A stretch of DNA of 64,000 bases from Neurospora crassa OR74A. Lineage: Eukaryota > Ascomycota > Sordariomycetes > Sordariales > Sordariaceae. A model generated the notes under the pieces. That model was given only the letters and a program-made list of their open reading frames with translations. It made no database searches and was not told the origin of the DNA. The position numbers were made by a program, and so were the translations under genes. Shown piece after piece: positions 1-10,462 of the stretch (position 1 is its first letter; every line of letters starts with the position of its first letter). The stretch is from contig NC_026501.1 in the NCBI RefSeq assembly GCF_000182925.2, positions 7,171,917-7,235,916 of the forward strand, read 5' to 3'.

Positions 1-646
1 ACCGGTGAAGAAGTATGTGAAGACGAGGTATGACCACAGGTAGCGCTTGCTCTTTTTGAAACTGTCATCAGGCTGGTCGGGGTCGTCATCGTAAAGAGTT
101 GTGTGGCCGTACGGGTAAGTATACTGGCGAAAAACTTGGGTGGGCGGAACCTCTGACGTGTTGAGGTCATCGGGGAAAGCTCGGTTGATGGGTTCAAGAA
201 CGGCCAAGGCGAAGAAGAAGATGATGACGAACAGCTTCATGGCCATCTTGAAGAAGTTGAGGAAAACATAGGCGTCAAGGCCGGCCGAGGCGAGGACCTG
301 CCGCTCGGTGACGCGATACAGGGTGCCCATCCATCCGAAGAAGGTATCTGGGAGTTGAGGGAGAGCGATCGAGGGGTCGGCCATGGACGCCCGCTTTCGC
401 GAAGCGTAGAGAGACTTCCATCGTGGTCGGAGGGCCTGGACATGGGGGACATGTAAGTTAGCAGATGATGATATGACGCCTTGAAAGGTCATGTAAGGTA
501 CTCACGCAGAAAGCTAGAAAGGCCGAGATGCCCAGAGAAACTGAGATGATAAACTGGTACCAGGTATCCTTGTTTCCCGGCCTAACATAATCCTCGCCTT
601 TGCACCCTCCCGGGTCGCCATCTCCAGCCTCGAGGATCCAGTTCAT
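1..646 (-). CDS. CSC1/OSCA-type (DUF221) membrane channel, 5' part
   Basis: Partial gene leaving the left edge; only the N-terminal 192 residues are present. Exon 1 is 646-506 and exon 2 is 435 to beyond 1. The intron has donor GTGAG and acceptor CAG in phase 0, and the frame is open throughout. The first exon reads MNWILEAGDG and ends in a hydrophobic helix (FIISVSLGISAFLAFC). After the intron come LRPRWKSLYASRK, a helix around KLFVIIFFFALAVLEPIN, and then RYLWSYLVFTYFFTG. This order is typical of the late-exocytosis/N-terminal TM domain of fungal CSC1/RSN1-like proteins, relatives of plant OSCA hyperosmolality-gated calcium channels. An acidic stretch (DDDPDQPDD) precedes the RYLW segment. 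The pore and cytosolic domains lie outside the window, so the exact paralogue cannot be told. It is transcribed away from the dynamin-like gene to its right. Confidence 0.85.
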
Positions 647-1895
647 GGCGAATCGCTGTGCTGTGGCCGGCCACAGGCGGGAGCGTGCGTGCGCTAGATC
701 GGATATCGGGTTCAGCCTCCGGATTCGTGCTTTGAGGTTCGCGTAAACAGGCGGGTTAGGCGTAAGTGGGATCGGGTGGTCGTGTAAACGCGGGCGACAT
801 TGGGATGTGGTTCACCCTAGTACAGCCACATCGTATTCGAGGAAGGAAGAGGAGGAGAAGGAGGACGGAGGAGGTGGTGGAGGAAAAGATCTTCTTGTCA
901 GGCTGAGCCGCAACTGTGGAAAGATAGGTGCCCGTCGGGTGTGATTGGGAAATTTGGTCATGCAGCAGTGCAGCCGGGGGGGTTCGTTTTGCGGATCTGG
1001 AGGCGTGAGAGTGGTGCCCGCAGTGGTGCCAGGTTGTGTTGTCCTGCGCTAACTTTCCACGATGATAGCGCCGGCATGTTCTGCACAAGGCAGCATCAAC
1101 TGGAGACGACAAGGCGGAAGGCGGGACAGTGAGTGGTCGACACCGCTGTGAACTGGGGGTTCAACTGGAGGCTGGGCGCCGTCATGCGGGGTGACGTTGC
1201 TTCCCAGTGATCCACTCACCGTTGGGCACTCAGTCCCTCCCGCCGCACCCGCCTAACGACGGAACTGAACTGAACCAAGAATGTGATCAGCCACGCGTGG
1301 CAGCCTTGCAGGGCTTCTGCACAGCCACAATTCCCGGCAGACTCCGCCGAGCAGTTGATCGATCCGTCAGTTCGCAACGAAGAGCGTGTCTATGTCGCCA
1401 CTGCACTCAAGGAATTGCCCATGTTTCCCCCTCGACTCGCGCTCATTCCGCAGAAATGCTGCATCGGACAGTCGCCCATTTGTCGCAGCTTCATACTAAG
1501 GTACCTACTACCTCTAAATCTCCAACACCGCGGTTGCACTGGCTACGATTTCTACGTAACACCTTAAACCATGTCCTTTGGCAAGTGTCACCAAGTCATG
1601 TTGAGATGACACTCTCTTCATGTTTACCCACGCGTTGATGCTGCTATGAATAGGTCAAAGTCTCGATTGAGACATCCGGTGTGCTTAGGTGTACTATCCG
1701 TCGTCAAACATCCCTTCTTCTTCTTCTTCTTCTTCTTCTTCTTCTTCTTCTTCTTCTTCTTCTTCTTCTTCTTGACTGTTGTCAAGCTCAAGTTTCTCAG
1801 TGTTCAACATTTTGTGTTTCTTGTGCTCGCTCCATAGTTACAGTCAAGCAGTCAAATCCACTACATCTTTTTCGCTCCACGCTCTCCGGGTGGTC
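647..1895. other. Intergenic region between divergent genes
   Basis: Shared upstream space of the CSC1-type gene (-) and the dynamin-like gene (+). No convincing coding sequence is present; short ORFs here lack codon bias and homology. It holds a purine-rich run near 838-890 (GGAAGAGGAGGAG type) and a long (TTC)n tract just before the dynamin start. Both are probably promoter or 5' UTR sequence. Confidence 0.6.
1715..1773. repeat. (TTC)n microsatellite, about 19 units
   Basis: An uninterrupted TTC tract of 59 nt lies about 120 nt upstream of the chosen dynamin ATG. As a pure polypyrimidine run on the coding strand it probably sits in the promoter or 5' UTR. Length variation between strains is expected. 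Confidence 0.95.
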
Positions 1896-4352
1896 ATGTC
1901 ATCTTCCCTTGAATCAACTCTCGATGCCCGAGACCTGGCTGGTGAACAGGGACAGTTGCTCAACCTGCTCGAGAAACTGCAATACGCCCAACTCGACAAT
2001 GTTAAATTGCCTCAGATAGTGGTCGTCGGCGACCAGTCGGCTGGCAAAAGCTCGGTCCTCGAAGCTCTCACTGGAATCCCGTTCCCCCGCGAAGCTGGCG
2101 CTTGTACGAGGTTTGCTACCGAAATCAGATTGCGCAGATCCCCCGAGTCCAGCATCACCGTCTCCATCATTCCCGACAGAAATCGCCCTTCTAGCGAGCA
2201 AGAACAATTGCTAGAGTTTGGTCGTCTAATCAACAGTAGCTCCCCATTCGATCTTACAGTAATGGGAGCCGCAGAACTCATTGCTCCAAAGGGTGTTCCA
2301 GGACGGTTTGCTGCACGGGACATTCTGGTGGTGGAGAAGAAAGGACCAGATATGCCACTGTTGACCCTTGTGGATTTACCTGGTTTAGTACGGAATCCCA
2401 ACAAGGACCAGTCCCTTGAAGACATCCATATCATCGAAGCGCTTTCCGATCGCTACATGCGGAGTCCCCGTACCATCATTCTTGCCGTCGTTGGCGGGAA
2501 CTCCGATTACGTCCAGGCCCCCATACTGACCAAGGCTCGACATTTCGACCCTAACGGTACCCGCACTATCGGCGTTCTCACCAAGCCTGATCTTACCGAC
2601 TCCATTGGTCTTGAGGACAAGTTCGTCGAGCTCGTCAAGAACAATGACCGGCGTAACCATTTTCGTTTGGGCTGGTACGTCCTTTTGAACCCTGGCCCGC
2701 GAACGGAAGGAGAAACCTGGCCTTCTGCGGAGCAACGCCGGTCGACTGAACGGGATTTCTTCTCCAAAGGCAAATGGAGCTCGCTTCCGGCGTCCATGTG
2801 CGGAGCCAGCGCTCTGAAGCAAAGGCTAAGTCTCCAGCTTCAGCAGCACATTGGGAGACATGTCAACGCGTTACGCAGACAGATTCAGAAGGCCTTGGAT
2901 GATTGTGATGCCGAACTCAAGTCGCTTGGCACTGCCAAAAGCACACCCGAAGAAATGCGCTTAGAGCTCATTGAACTGTTTTATTTCTCCAACGAGCTCG
3001 TTGTTCCCGCAGCCCACGGCTTCTATAAAAACCCACCCAAGACGATTTTTTTTCGTGTAACTGCAGACCCAAAGGGAACGCCGGCACAAAACCTCCGGGC
3101 ACGTGCCGCCGAGGAAAACGATCGGTTTTCGGCCAGAATCCGAGCTGACGGCCGCAAGTTCAAGCTCTCTGCTTCCAGTGATCCCTCTCCTGCCGATAAA
3201 CAATCAGCATCGAGCTACTCCAAGTCTGAATATGCCCGTCTGGAGGTCAGCCGACTTCTCCATCAAATTCGAGGATCCGAATTTCCCATGGATTCCACGC
3301 CTAGAGCGGTTTACATGCTATTCCAAAGCCATTCGGAGCCTTGGCCTAGACTAGCACAAGAGCACAAGGATAACGTTGGAGCGGTCTGCAACGATTTTCT
3401 CCGCGAGGTCATTAATTACATTTGGCCCCAGCGCATGCGAGAACCGTTGCGCCGTCACTTCCTCGACCCTCATATGAAGGCGCTGATGGACGAAGCAGAC
3501 CAAGAACTGAAACATCTATTGCAAGACCTGAACCTCGAGGTTCAGCCTTACGATCCTGAATATCAAGAACGTCTGGTGGCCTGGAAGAGCAAGGCTGCTG
3601 AAACTGGAGCGACTTACACGGAAGCCGAGGAAATCTTGGAGAAGATGCTGATTTTCTATGAGCTCTCTGCGAAAACATTCATTCGGAACGTTATCACGCA
3701 AGTGGTTGAGCGCCATCTTCTCCAAGGCATGTATGGCATCTTCAATCCTGTTGAAGTCATGGCGATGACCAGTGAAGTGGTTGAATCCATTGCTGCCGAG
3801 AATCAGGAGACACGGGACCGACGACAAGCCTTGGCGGCACAGCGGAAGGCCATTGAACAGGCGAAAGATGCCTGTACCGATTTGGCGATGCGCAAGGAAC
3901 TCAGAGAGGTATAATTGACCCGGCCTCCTTTGAACGCAGTAGCAGCTGACTGACCATCCTCTTAGCGACCAGACGAACATGGTGATCTCACCGATGGCAC
4001 ATCTGGCGAAGACGAACCGCAATCGGCTGCAAATCGAGTCTCTAGGTCATCCAGCACACCTCGGCGAAGACCACTACCTGCGAGTACCCCTAATGTAGCC
4101 GGGGATACGCGTAGCAATACAGTTGTCGAGGCCACGGCCCGGGGTCCGCCCCAGTTGCCACCTCCGGTACCACCGCGACAATTGCAAATCGCAGAAAGCG
4201 AGTGCGGACAATTAGATGCGTTATACGATAGCGAGAGGAAGTTACAAACAAATCAGAAGACTGATCCAGACAAGAATGGAGTCAGCCCTCCCTCTGTCCC
4301 GGATCATCCCATGAAGAGACACACCTCTTCGTTCCGGAATATCTTCAAGTGA
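1896..4352 (+). CDS. Dynamin-like GTPase (fungal Mx/Vps1-like family)
   Basis: Two exons, 1896-3908 and 3966-4352. The intron runs GTATAA to TTAG with CTGAC branch sites in phase 0 and yields 799 aa. If unspliced the protein would stop three bases into the intron, after 672 codons. The start is the methionine of MSSSLESTL. The frame is open further upstream, but that stretch is hydrophobic, poorly conserved-looking and close to the TTC tract. The GTPase domain shows P-loop GDQSAGKSS (residues 45-53), G3 DLPG (160-163) and G4 TKPD (229-232). A helical middle region and a GED-like C-terminal segment follow (about residues 560-670). The second exon adds a basic, Pro-rich tail (LPPPVPPR) that could bind SH3 domains. 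It belongs to the broad fungal dynamin family resembling interferon-induced Mx proteins, distinct from canonical Vps1 or Dnm1. Such proteins use GTP hydrolysis to remodel membranes, but the specific membrane is unknown. Confidence 0.9.
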
Positions 4353-5242
4353 TGGGGTTTGCGTGCCTGTGTCCGGCTCCTCAATATTTTTAGTTCATAC
4401 TTGGGTTACTTATTTTGATTGACTCTGTTATCTTCCCTTTGTGTTTGGCAGATGGGGTGGTAGAACAAAGGCTGGACAACGCTGGACCTGAGGAGGCTTG
4501 AGCTCTTTGCCCCTTTTGTCTTGTACTTCTTTGCAGTGTCACTGACATTCGCCAAATCAGGGCCGTCATTTCAAACTGAACGCTGCCTTTCAAAAAAACC
4601 GACCATGATTCTTTCCTTTCGAAATCTAGAGGTAGAGGTAGGCAAGTGTATACCGTAACCGCGAGCTGCGCAGTCTTTCAAGATTTCGAACTGAACCGTC
4701 TGCTCGTTCCCAACTGTCGGCGCTCCTTTGCTCATGATTTCCCGGCCTCGTGCTGTGATTGGACAACCTTGGGAAAGAAATACGGTGATTGGTCAATTGC
4801 GTGTAAGTGGGTGGACCCAGCTCGCAACTGCACCTTCACCCGCTGCTTTTGGAGTAAGCCCTGCCTTGATCCCTTCACTCACACCTCTTACTTTAAATAA
4901 AAAGCCGGATTCACCTTCCCAAGTGGAATGAAGTGTAACTTCTATAGGTGGTCTCTGAGCCATGTGCTGGTAGTAATATGTAGTCTTCTTGGAAGTTTCG
5001 GGAAGGGTCAGTGCTTTATGCACAGCAGGTACATACCCAAGAATACAGACATTGAGACTGCATGCCGAAACAGCTACGTGTTTGGAAATCTAGGAAATAC
5101 GTCCGATATAAAAGTCCACGTCTTCTGTCTTCGACCCCTCCTCTTGTTTTCTTTCTTCAATCTCTCTAATAACTTTTTCGAAGCCAGTTCGTCACTAACC
5201 AATACATCGTCGCCTACTAATACGCCTTTCGACTACGACAAT
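4353..5242. other. Intergenic and promoter region
   Basis: Contains the 3' UTR of the dynamin-like gene and the promoter of the DUF3669 gene. A reading frame in phase with the downstream protein extends left to 4928. It crosses the TATA-like element at 5107 and has no coding bias, so it is treated as 5' noncoding. Confidence 0.55.
5107..5113 (+). promoter_or_regulatory. TATA-like element of the DUF3669 gene
   Basis: TATAAAA lies 136 nt before the chosen ATG at 5243. A pyrimidine-rich stretch follows it (CTTCTGTCTTCGACCCCTCC), as is usual at fungal transcription starts. This supports the downstream ATG over the in-frame ATG at 4928. Confidence 0.5.
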
Positions 5243-6532
5243 ATGCCTCTTCAATTTCAACGCAGCCTGCCTCTACTCCCCTCCTCCGCGACCCCCGATG
5301 TCTCCTCGGCGATGAACGAAATTTTAAAAGAGTCCGAATTGCCAGGCGCTCCCAGTCCCCTCCCAGACAGGCGCCCCTACGAGGAATCCGTCCTCGACAA
5401 AAGTCTCCGCCTGGCCCTCTCCCTCCACTCCACCTCGCCTTCCTCTTCCTTCACCGAAGAAGAGAACCATGTCCCGACCAACAATTGCCCCTACCGCAAG
5501 ATTGGTGCCGGCGCCTGCGGTGCCATCTTCGCCCAAGAGGGCAAATCAGTCGTTGCCAAGCTTGCCAAGGACCCCAACAGCAAGGCGCTATGGAATGACT
5601 TCCAGCAGCACCGAAAGATCTCACGCCTTTTTAATAAGGTGTACCAAGTTGAAGAAGTCCGGGTGCCCAAGCTGCTTGGATTTGTGCCGCCTAAGAAGAC
5701 GGAGTTTTGGGATGCGGAACCCGGCCTCACCAAAGCAGCAGAGAACATCTGCACCCTTCCTACCCACGCCCTCATTGCCGAGCGCATCTTGCCCCTCCCC
5801 CGCAGCACCCGCCACCTCCTCATCGAGAAGTACTGCGCTCCCCGAGGCAAGCAGAAGGCCCTGGCCGACCCAGCCAACAACGACTGCCTGGTGCGGGTCT
5901 ACCTCGGCTCGACAAACGGCAAGAGCAGCAGCATGTTCTTCTCCCTTCGGAACCTCAAGCTGCACCTCAACCAGCTCATCGAGCTTAATCTCGATATTGA
6001 TGAACTTGCCTGTAGAATGGGCATTGCCCTTGCCGTGATGCACTGGGGGGCGAAGACTGACGCCCGCGACGTTGAGTTTGTGTTGGGCAGCAGCTCAACC
6101 AAGAAAGCCACCCTCGAAGATATTCTCGATAATATCGAGGACGATGCCAAGCCGCGGTACGTCGGTCCCTCGACCTACCACGGCCTTGAAGATTTCTTCT
6201 GTCGGGAGACAGAGATGTGGGTCCTGGATTTTAACCAGGTCAGGAACATCACCCTTGATGATGCCGGGGTCGCTTTGGCCGTGGAAGCGGTCAAACTCAA
6301 TGACCCGTACTTTCCCAAGCCGCTCAAGGAATCCGAGGCGGAGAAGCAGGCCTGGAAGGCATTCACGGTCAGTTACCTCGAAAACTCGACGACCATTCTG
6401 GAACAGGCCCTCAAGAACGATAAGGATAAGGCGTTGGGCGGCGAGATCCTGGCGTTGCCTAGGAAGTTTGTACTGGGCATCATTGAGTTGGAGAAGGAGC
6501 GGATGACCCGCCGCGAAGGCGCCAACGCGTGA
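5243..6532 (+). CDS. DUF3669 domain protein with kinase-like motifs
   Basis: Single exon, 429 aa from the ATG of MPLQFQRSL. The C-terminal two thirds match the fungal DUF3669 family as I know it. The hallmark stretch is LRNLKLHLNQL, then ALAVMHWGAKTDARDVEFVLG, then MWVLDFNQVRNI. The function of the family is not established, and members are often loosely labelled zinc-finger proteins. No zinc-binding Cys/His cluster is visible here. The N-terminal part has a glycine-rich GAGACGAIF followed by VVAKLAK (about residues 90-110). With the later MHWGAK..D and LDFN motifs, this order recalls a divergent protein-kinase or aminoglycoside-phosphotransferase fold; that is my inference. A low-complexity Ser/Pro region covers roughly residues 45-80. 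The family is often expanded in filamentous fungi. No neighbouring gene suggests a pathway. Confidence 0.85.
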   Translation: MPLQFQRSLPLLPSSATPDVSSAMNEILKESELPGAPSPLPDRRPYEESVLDKSLRLALSLHSTSPSSSFTEEENHVPTNNCPYRKIGAGACGAIFAQEGKSVVAKLAKDPNSKALWNDFQQHRKISRLFNKVYQVEEVRVPKLLGFVPPKKTEFWDAEPGLTKAAENICTLPTHALIAERILPLPRSTRHLLIEKYCAPRGKQKALADPANNDCLVRVYLGSTNGKSSSMFFSLRNLKLHLNQLIELNLDIDELACRMGIALAVMHWGAKTDARDVEFVLGSSSTKKATLEDILDNIEDDAKPRYVGPSTYHGLEDFFCRETEMWVLDFNQVRNITLDDAGVALAVEAVKLNDPYFPKPLKESEAEKQAWKAFTVSYLENSTTILEQALKNDKDKALGGEILALPRKFVLGIIELEKERMTRREGANA

Positions 6533-7135
6533 ATTTGAGGGGGTTTTAGATGGACCAGAGGCATTATGTTCATTTTCGGAGGCCTGGTTTTTGTTGCGGA
6601 GGCATAAAGTTGATTTACAATGGAATAGGTCTTGATTGGGAAGCATAATGGACGAGCAGCATACTACGCGATAGGGAAGTTATTAAATCTGCCGAGATTG
6701 GGCTCATATTCACTTTTTTTCTTCTCGTAATGTCGATCTCCCTACCTACCATAGCCTGAAAATTACGAGGGCATCTGGCCTTGTAGGGACGTCCAATGCT
6801 CGCAAGGGAATCTTTACAAGCCCTGTTGTGAAATCTAGCACTGTTGGCTCCCTAGCACTATTGTTCAAGGAAGGGCTCTTATTGGCTGAACTACTCTTCG
6901 TTCTTTCCTGTTTACCCCTTCCCTCCACCTTCTCATTTCCCTATATCAACGGCAACAACGAACAGCTCTATCGATTATCTGGGCCAGTGGCTCAATGGTT
7001 TCTGTCGTCGCTCTCCTTTTTGTGATTGTTAGTTCAATTCCAATCGGAGACAGCTTTTTTTTCCGTCGCGGGAGAAGTTTCGCCGAAGTGAAAGTGTGAA
7101 TAGCTTCATCCGAGCCCCTGCCCACCCCAAAGTAG

Positions 7136-7191
<56 letters not shown>

Positions 7192-8073
7192 TATAGTAGC
7201 CATTACAGAAGGCCACTATAGGGGTCTTTAGCTTTCATTATTTTGCCCTCAAATCCGACCAATCAGGGGCCTCCCTCAACCAGCAGTGCTAGATCTCACA
7301 ACAAGGCTGGGCCAGTTATTTGCTCCAAGATTTGGAACTAGCCTTGTATCCCCCTTCCAAGCCTTGATAGTCTGCCTATATTTCCGCTGTGGTAGGTACC
7401 TTTACGTGCATCTACGGTACAAGGTAGCTTCTACTTGCCTCGTAACATCCATTGCTAGAAGTATACTATCTCTATCCATTGGATGGATGGAGATATCTCA
7501 ACCGCTGTCTCTACCTACCTATCCACAGCTTTCCTTAATATGCCGGTTGACTTCAGGTGATCTGTACCTCTTGTCCTTTCATCGCATTTGTCACATCACG
7601 TAGTTTGATTCGGCTGGTAGCTCGTTGTAATAGTCACAAGGTTACATTATTTTTACATAGACACTATCGTACGTAAACTACCTACTACTTTAAGCTTGCT
7701 ATGGCTTCCCTTTCCCTGGGGCCAAGCAACCAAAGGGGAACTCAATGGTATATCCCATTCACCATGACTCTCCATGTTCTTCATTCCGTACATGTACCTT
7801 TCGTTCGAGGTAAGTTCCATGGTATCAACGAAATTAAAAAAATAAGACGCCAATAACCGATCACGCTATAGTAAAGGCAAAGCCCAAAACGCCTGCAACG
7901 TGGACGACCCACGGGAAGAAAAGCCGACACATTAGACCAGACTGATTTTTTTTCGCCCATCATTATACGGCACAGACCATGAGACCAAATTCCGAAACCA
8001 AATACACACCGAGGAGAAATAAAGAAGAAGAAAAAAAAGCAAGAAAAACATAGAGAGTAGGTCGAAGACACAA
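6533..8073. other. Intergenic region between convergent genes
   Basis: Lies between the 3' ends of the DUF3669 gene and the GPCR gene. No supported coding sequence. It contains an A50 homopolymer and, 150 nt upstream of it, a tRNA-promoter-like A/B-box pair followed by a T8 run (see findings). Confidence 0.6.
7138..7187. repeat. A50 homopolymer
   Basis: Fifty consecutive A residues, followed by GTCTTATAG. No target-site duplication or reverse-transcriptase remnant was recognised around it. Confidence 0.9.
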
Positions 8074-10462
8074 TCATAACGAGCCATCCCTAATGACTCG
8101 CACGGTGCCCAACCGATTGGGATCCATCGGCCCCTTCTTGCCGCTCTTCTTCTTACCACCACCACCACCAGCACCGCCACTACAATGGCTCCTCGTCTCC
8201 AGAAAATCATCATCCTTCATCACCGTCGAATGAACACCATAGCCGTTGTACGAGCCTCCATTCCCGTTTCTCCACGCTTTATACCCCTGCGTAGTAGGTT
8301 TTTTCCCACCAGCACCACTGGTAGTAGTAGTAGTAGCAGCAGCAGCAGTAGTAGTAGAAAACGGAGGAGGAGGAGGAGAAGGACGAGGCAACCCATCACT
8401 CCCCAGCCGAACCCCTCTCTGTCCATGTCCATGTCCACCACCACCACCACCCATCATCATCATGTTGACAACTGCAGTACGTGCCTCGCTAGTAGTAGTC
8501 GTCGTCGTCGTTCCTCTTCCTCTTCCTCTTCCTCTTCCTCTTCGTCCCCTCCTCTCCCACCACCTCCCCAAGGAACTCCGTTTCCACAACCCGTCCACCT
8601 CCTCTCTCAACACCACCCACGTCGTCGCCGCAAAAATCACCGCGTTCCACACCCCCTGCAGCGGCAACACCACCGCGCTCGCCAGATTAAGCGGGTAACT
8701 GGTATCTTTGGGGTAAAGCAACGAGTGCACCCGGTTGATGCTGGACGGCGTCCAGGTGACCAGGATGGAAATGGCAAAGACGAAGGAAGTCCGCAGGTAG
8801 GCAAGCTTGATGGGGTCGAGGCGGTGGAGCTTGGCCCAGAATTTGCGAAAGGGACGGCGGAGAGAGGAGAGAAGAGTGTGGGAGCGGGTTTGGTGGGAGG
8901 CGGATTGGTGCCCGCAGGAGGAAGAGGCGTGGACCTGGTGCGTGCCCGTGGTGGTGGTGTTCGAGGTGCGATTATAGGAGGAATACGTGTGGCCGTAGCC
9001 GGGGCCGTGGTGGTAGGGGCGGTCCCCTTGGGAGATGTATGTGGTAGTTTTCTTGAGGCTGGATTTTGGGACCCCGTTGTGAGTGGTCTCGTTGGTTGCG
9101 TGGTGCACGTGGACACCGAAGGGAGGGGAGCTAGAGCCGGCGTAGACGGCGGCGGGAGGGACGATGTGGTCCTCGCTGGAAGAGGAAGACGAGGAGTAGT
9201 TGGAGTCCCAAGGGTGGATGCTGTTGTTCTGGCCCGGGGGGTGGGTGGCAAGGGGGACCTCGGTAATGGACGGGGCCGGTGAGATCGGAGTCATCGGTTG
9301 GAAGTCGGTGTTGTCGGAGATGTTGACTTCAACTTGAGTCGTGACGGTGCCATAGCAGCCTGGGTGATTGGAGAGATCCTGTGTGCGTGCGGCAAGGAAG
9401 TGTCAGCAAGGGGTAGATATAAATCTTGCATGCTTGGGAAGTGGTACGACAGTAGTGCCATAGCGTGGTGTTACATGGGAAGGAGGATGAAGGAAGCAAA
9501 AGAGTCAAGTGGAAAGCCAACGTCTTGAAGGTAATAGTAAAGTGCAACTGACCATGGGAATAACAGTAGGGCATGGCGAATCCCGGCCAGCGCTGATACC
9601 GTAGCTGTGCTTCTCGCCTAGTTCTATGTGTTCAGATCCAGAGTAGTTTTTCCCTTGGTTGCTGAAGGTCAAATTTCGTAGCTGGTTGCGCTGATGAAAC
9701 ACTTGATAGCCCACGGCGAGGTATACCAGTCCGGAGAGAAAGATGCACGTCCAAATAGGTAAATAGTAGGTGTAAATCCGCAGAGGATTCCATGTGTCGG
9801 CTATCCAGCACCACAACTGCCAAGAGAGTCAGCATCTCGTGAGCAAACCGCCTTCACAAGGGTTGGGATCCATACCGTGGCATTTCCATAGTAGCGAGTG
9901 GTAGCAGGACTGTGAGCAAGGAGGACGATTGCCGGAACCGAAGGAAGTCCATAGCACACCAGGCAATACAACCAGAGGTAGTCGCGAAAAGCGTTGGGGT
10001 TTAGGGCGAAGAAGAAAACCAGAAAGACATTTATTGCCATGGCAAGTGACCACCACGGGTCTGATTGCATGAACCTGGGGAGAAGTGTGTTAACGTGTTG
10101 TCCATCTCAGATCAATCTCACCACAAGTTCACTTACATCTCAAGAAGAAACGCCTGCGTGTGGCAGAGCGCCGAGTTCTCGCCGGCCACGATACCCGCAT
10201 AGCCGATGAAGCATGCCGTACTAGCCCCCACATTGGCGATAGACGCAAAGAGAATGAAGGTGTTGGGTACTGTCCGAACTCGCTTGAAGAGGCCATAGGC
10301 GATGAATATCAGGAACACCCCAAGCAAGCTAAGAGAGGCGCCAATCCTCTCGACATGCTCGATGGTGTTCCGCTGTGTCTGTGTGAGATTCATGTAGCCT
10401 TGACTGTATTCCACAGGCGGTTGTTCGACCTGAGCCTGGGTGGTGCCGATGAAGTCGTCCAT
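8074..10462 (-). CDS. gpr-1: cAMP-receptor-like G-protein-coupled receptor
   Basis: Four exons: 10462-10137, 10074-9885, 9816-9553 and 9378-8074, giving 694 aa. All junctions keep frame and use GT/AG, with a CTGAC branch before exon 3. The N-terminal half shows five hydrophobic helices: about residues 40-60, 68-90, 115-138, 146-168 and 190-212. A third cytoplasmic loop of about 240 residues rich in Ser, Thr and His follows. TM6 is near 452-472 (LRTSFVFAISILVTW) and TM7 near 492-516 (VVLPLQGVWNAVIFAATTW). This layout is that of fungal class V receptors related to Dictyostelium cAR1. Neurospora has gpr-1, gpr-2 and gpr-3, and gpr-1 is known from published mutants to be needed for normal female sexual development. 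The assignment to gpr-1 rests on remembered linkage to the tyrosinase gene. The cytoplasmic tail is unusually low in complexity: an RG repeat from (TCTTCC)n DNA, then poly-Thr, poly-Gly, poly-Pro and Lys-rich runs. Confidence 0.85.
8511..8545. repeat. (TCTTCC)n hexanucleotide repeat inside GPCR tail
   Basis: About five CCTCTT units read on the minus strand as AGAGGA/GGAAGA and encode an alternating Arg-Gly tract (RGRGRGRG) in the receptor tail. Unit changes keep frame, so tail length may vary between isolates. Confidence 0.75.

Noticed and set aside
1779-1895. Upstream extension of the dynamin-like protein
   Set aside because: It is hydrophobic and atypical for cytosolic dynamins. The ATG at 1896 gives a family-like N-terminus.
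4928-5242. In-frame N-terminal extension of the DUF3669 protein (105 codons)
   Set aside because: It crosses a good TATA element and a pyrimidine-rich start region, lacks codon bias, and would begin with an unconserved hydrophobic sequence.
8185-9282. Long plus-strand ORF (365 codons) opposite the GPCR
   Set aside because: It consists of Ser, Arg, Thr and Gly runs produced by triplet repeats. The minus-strand frame has membrane helices and clean splicing.
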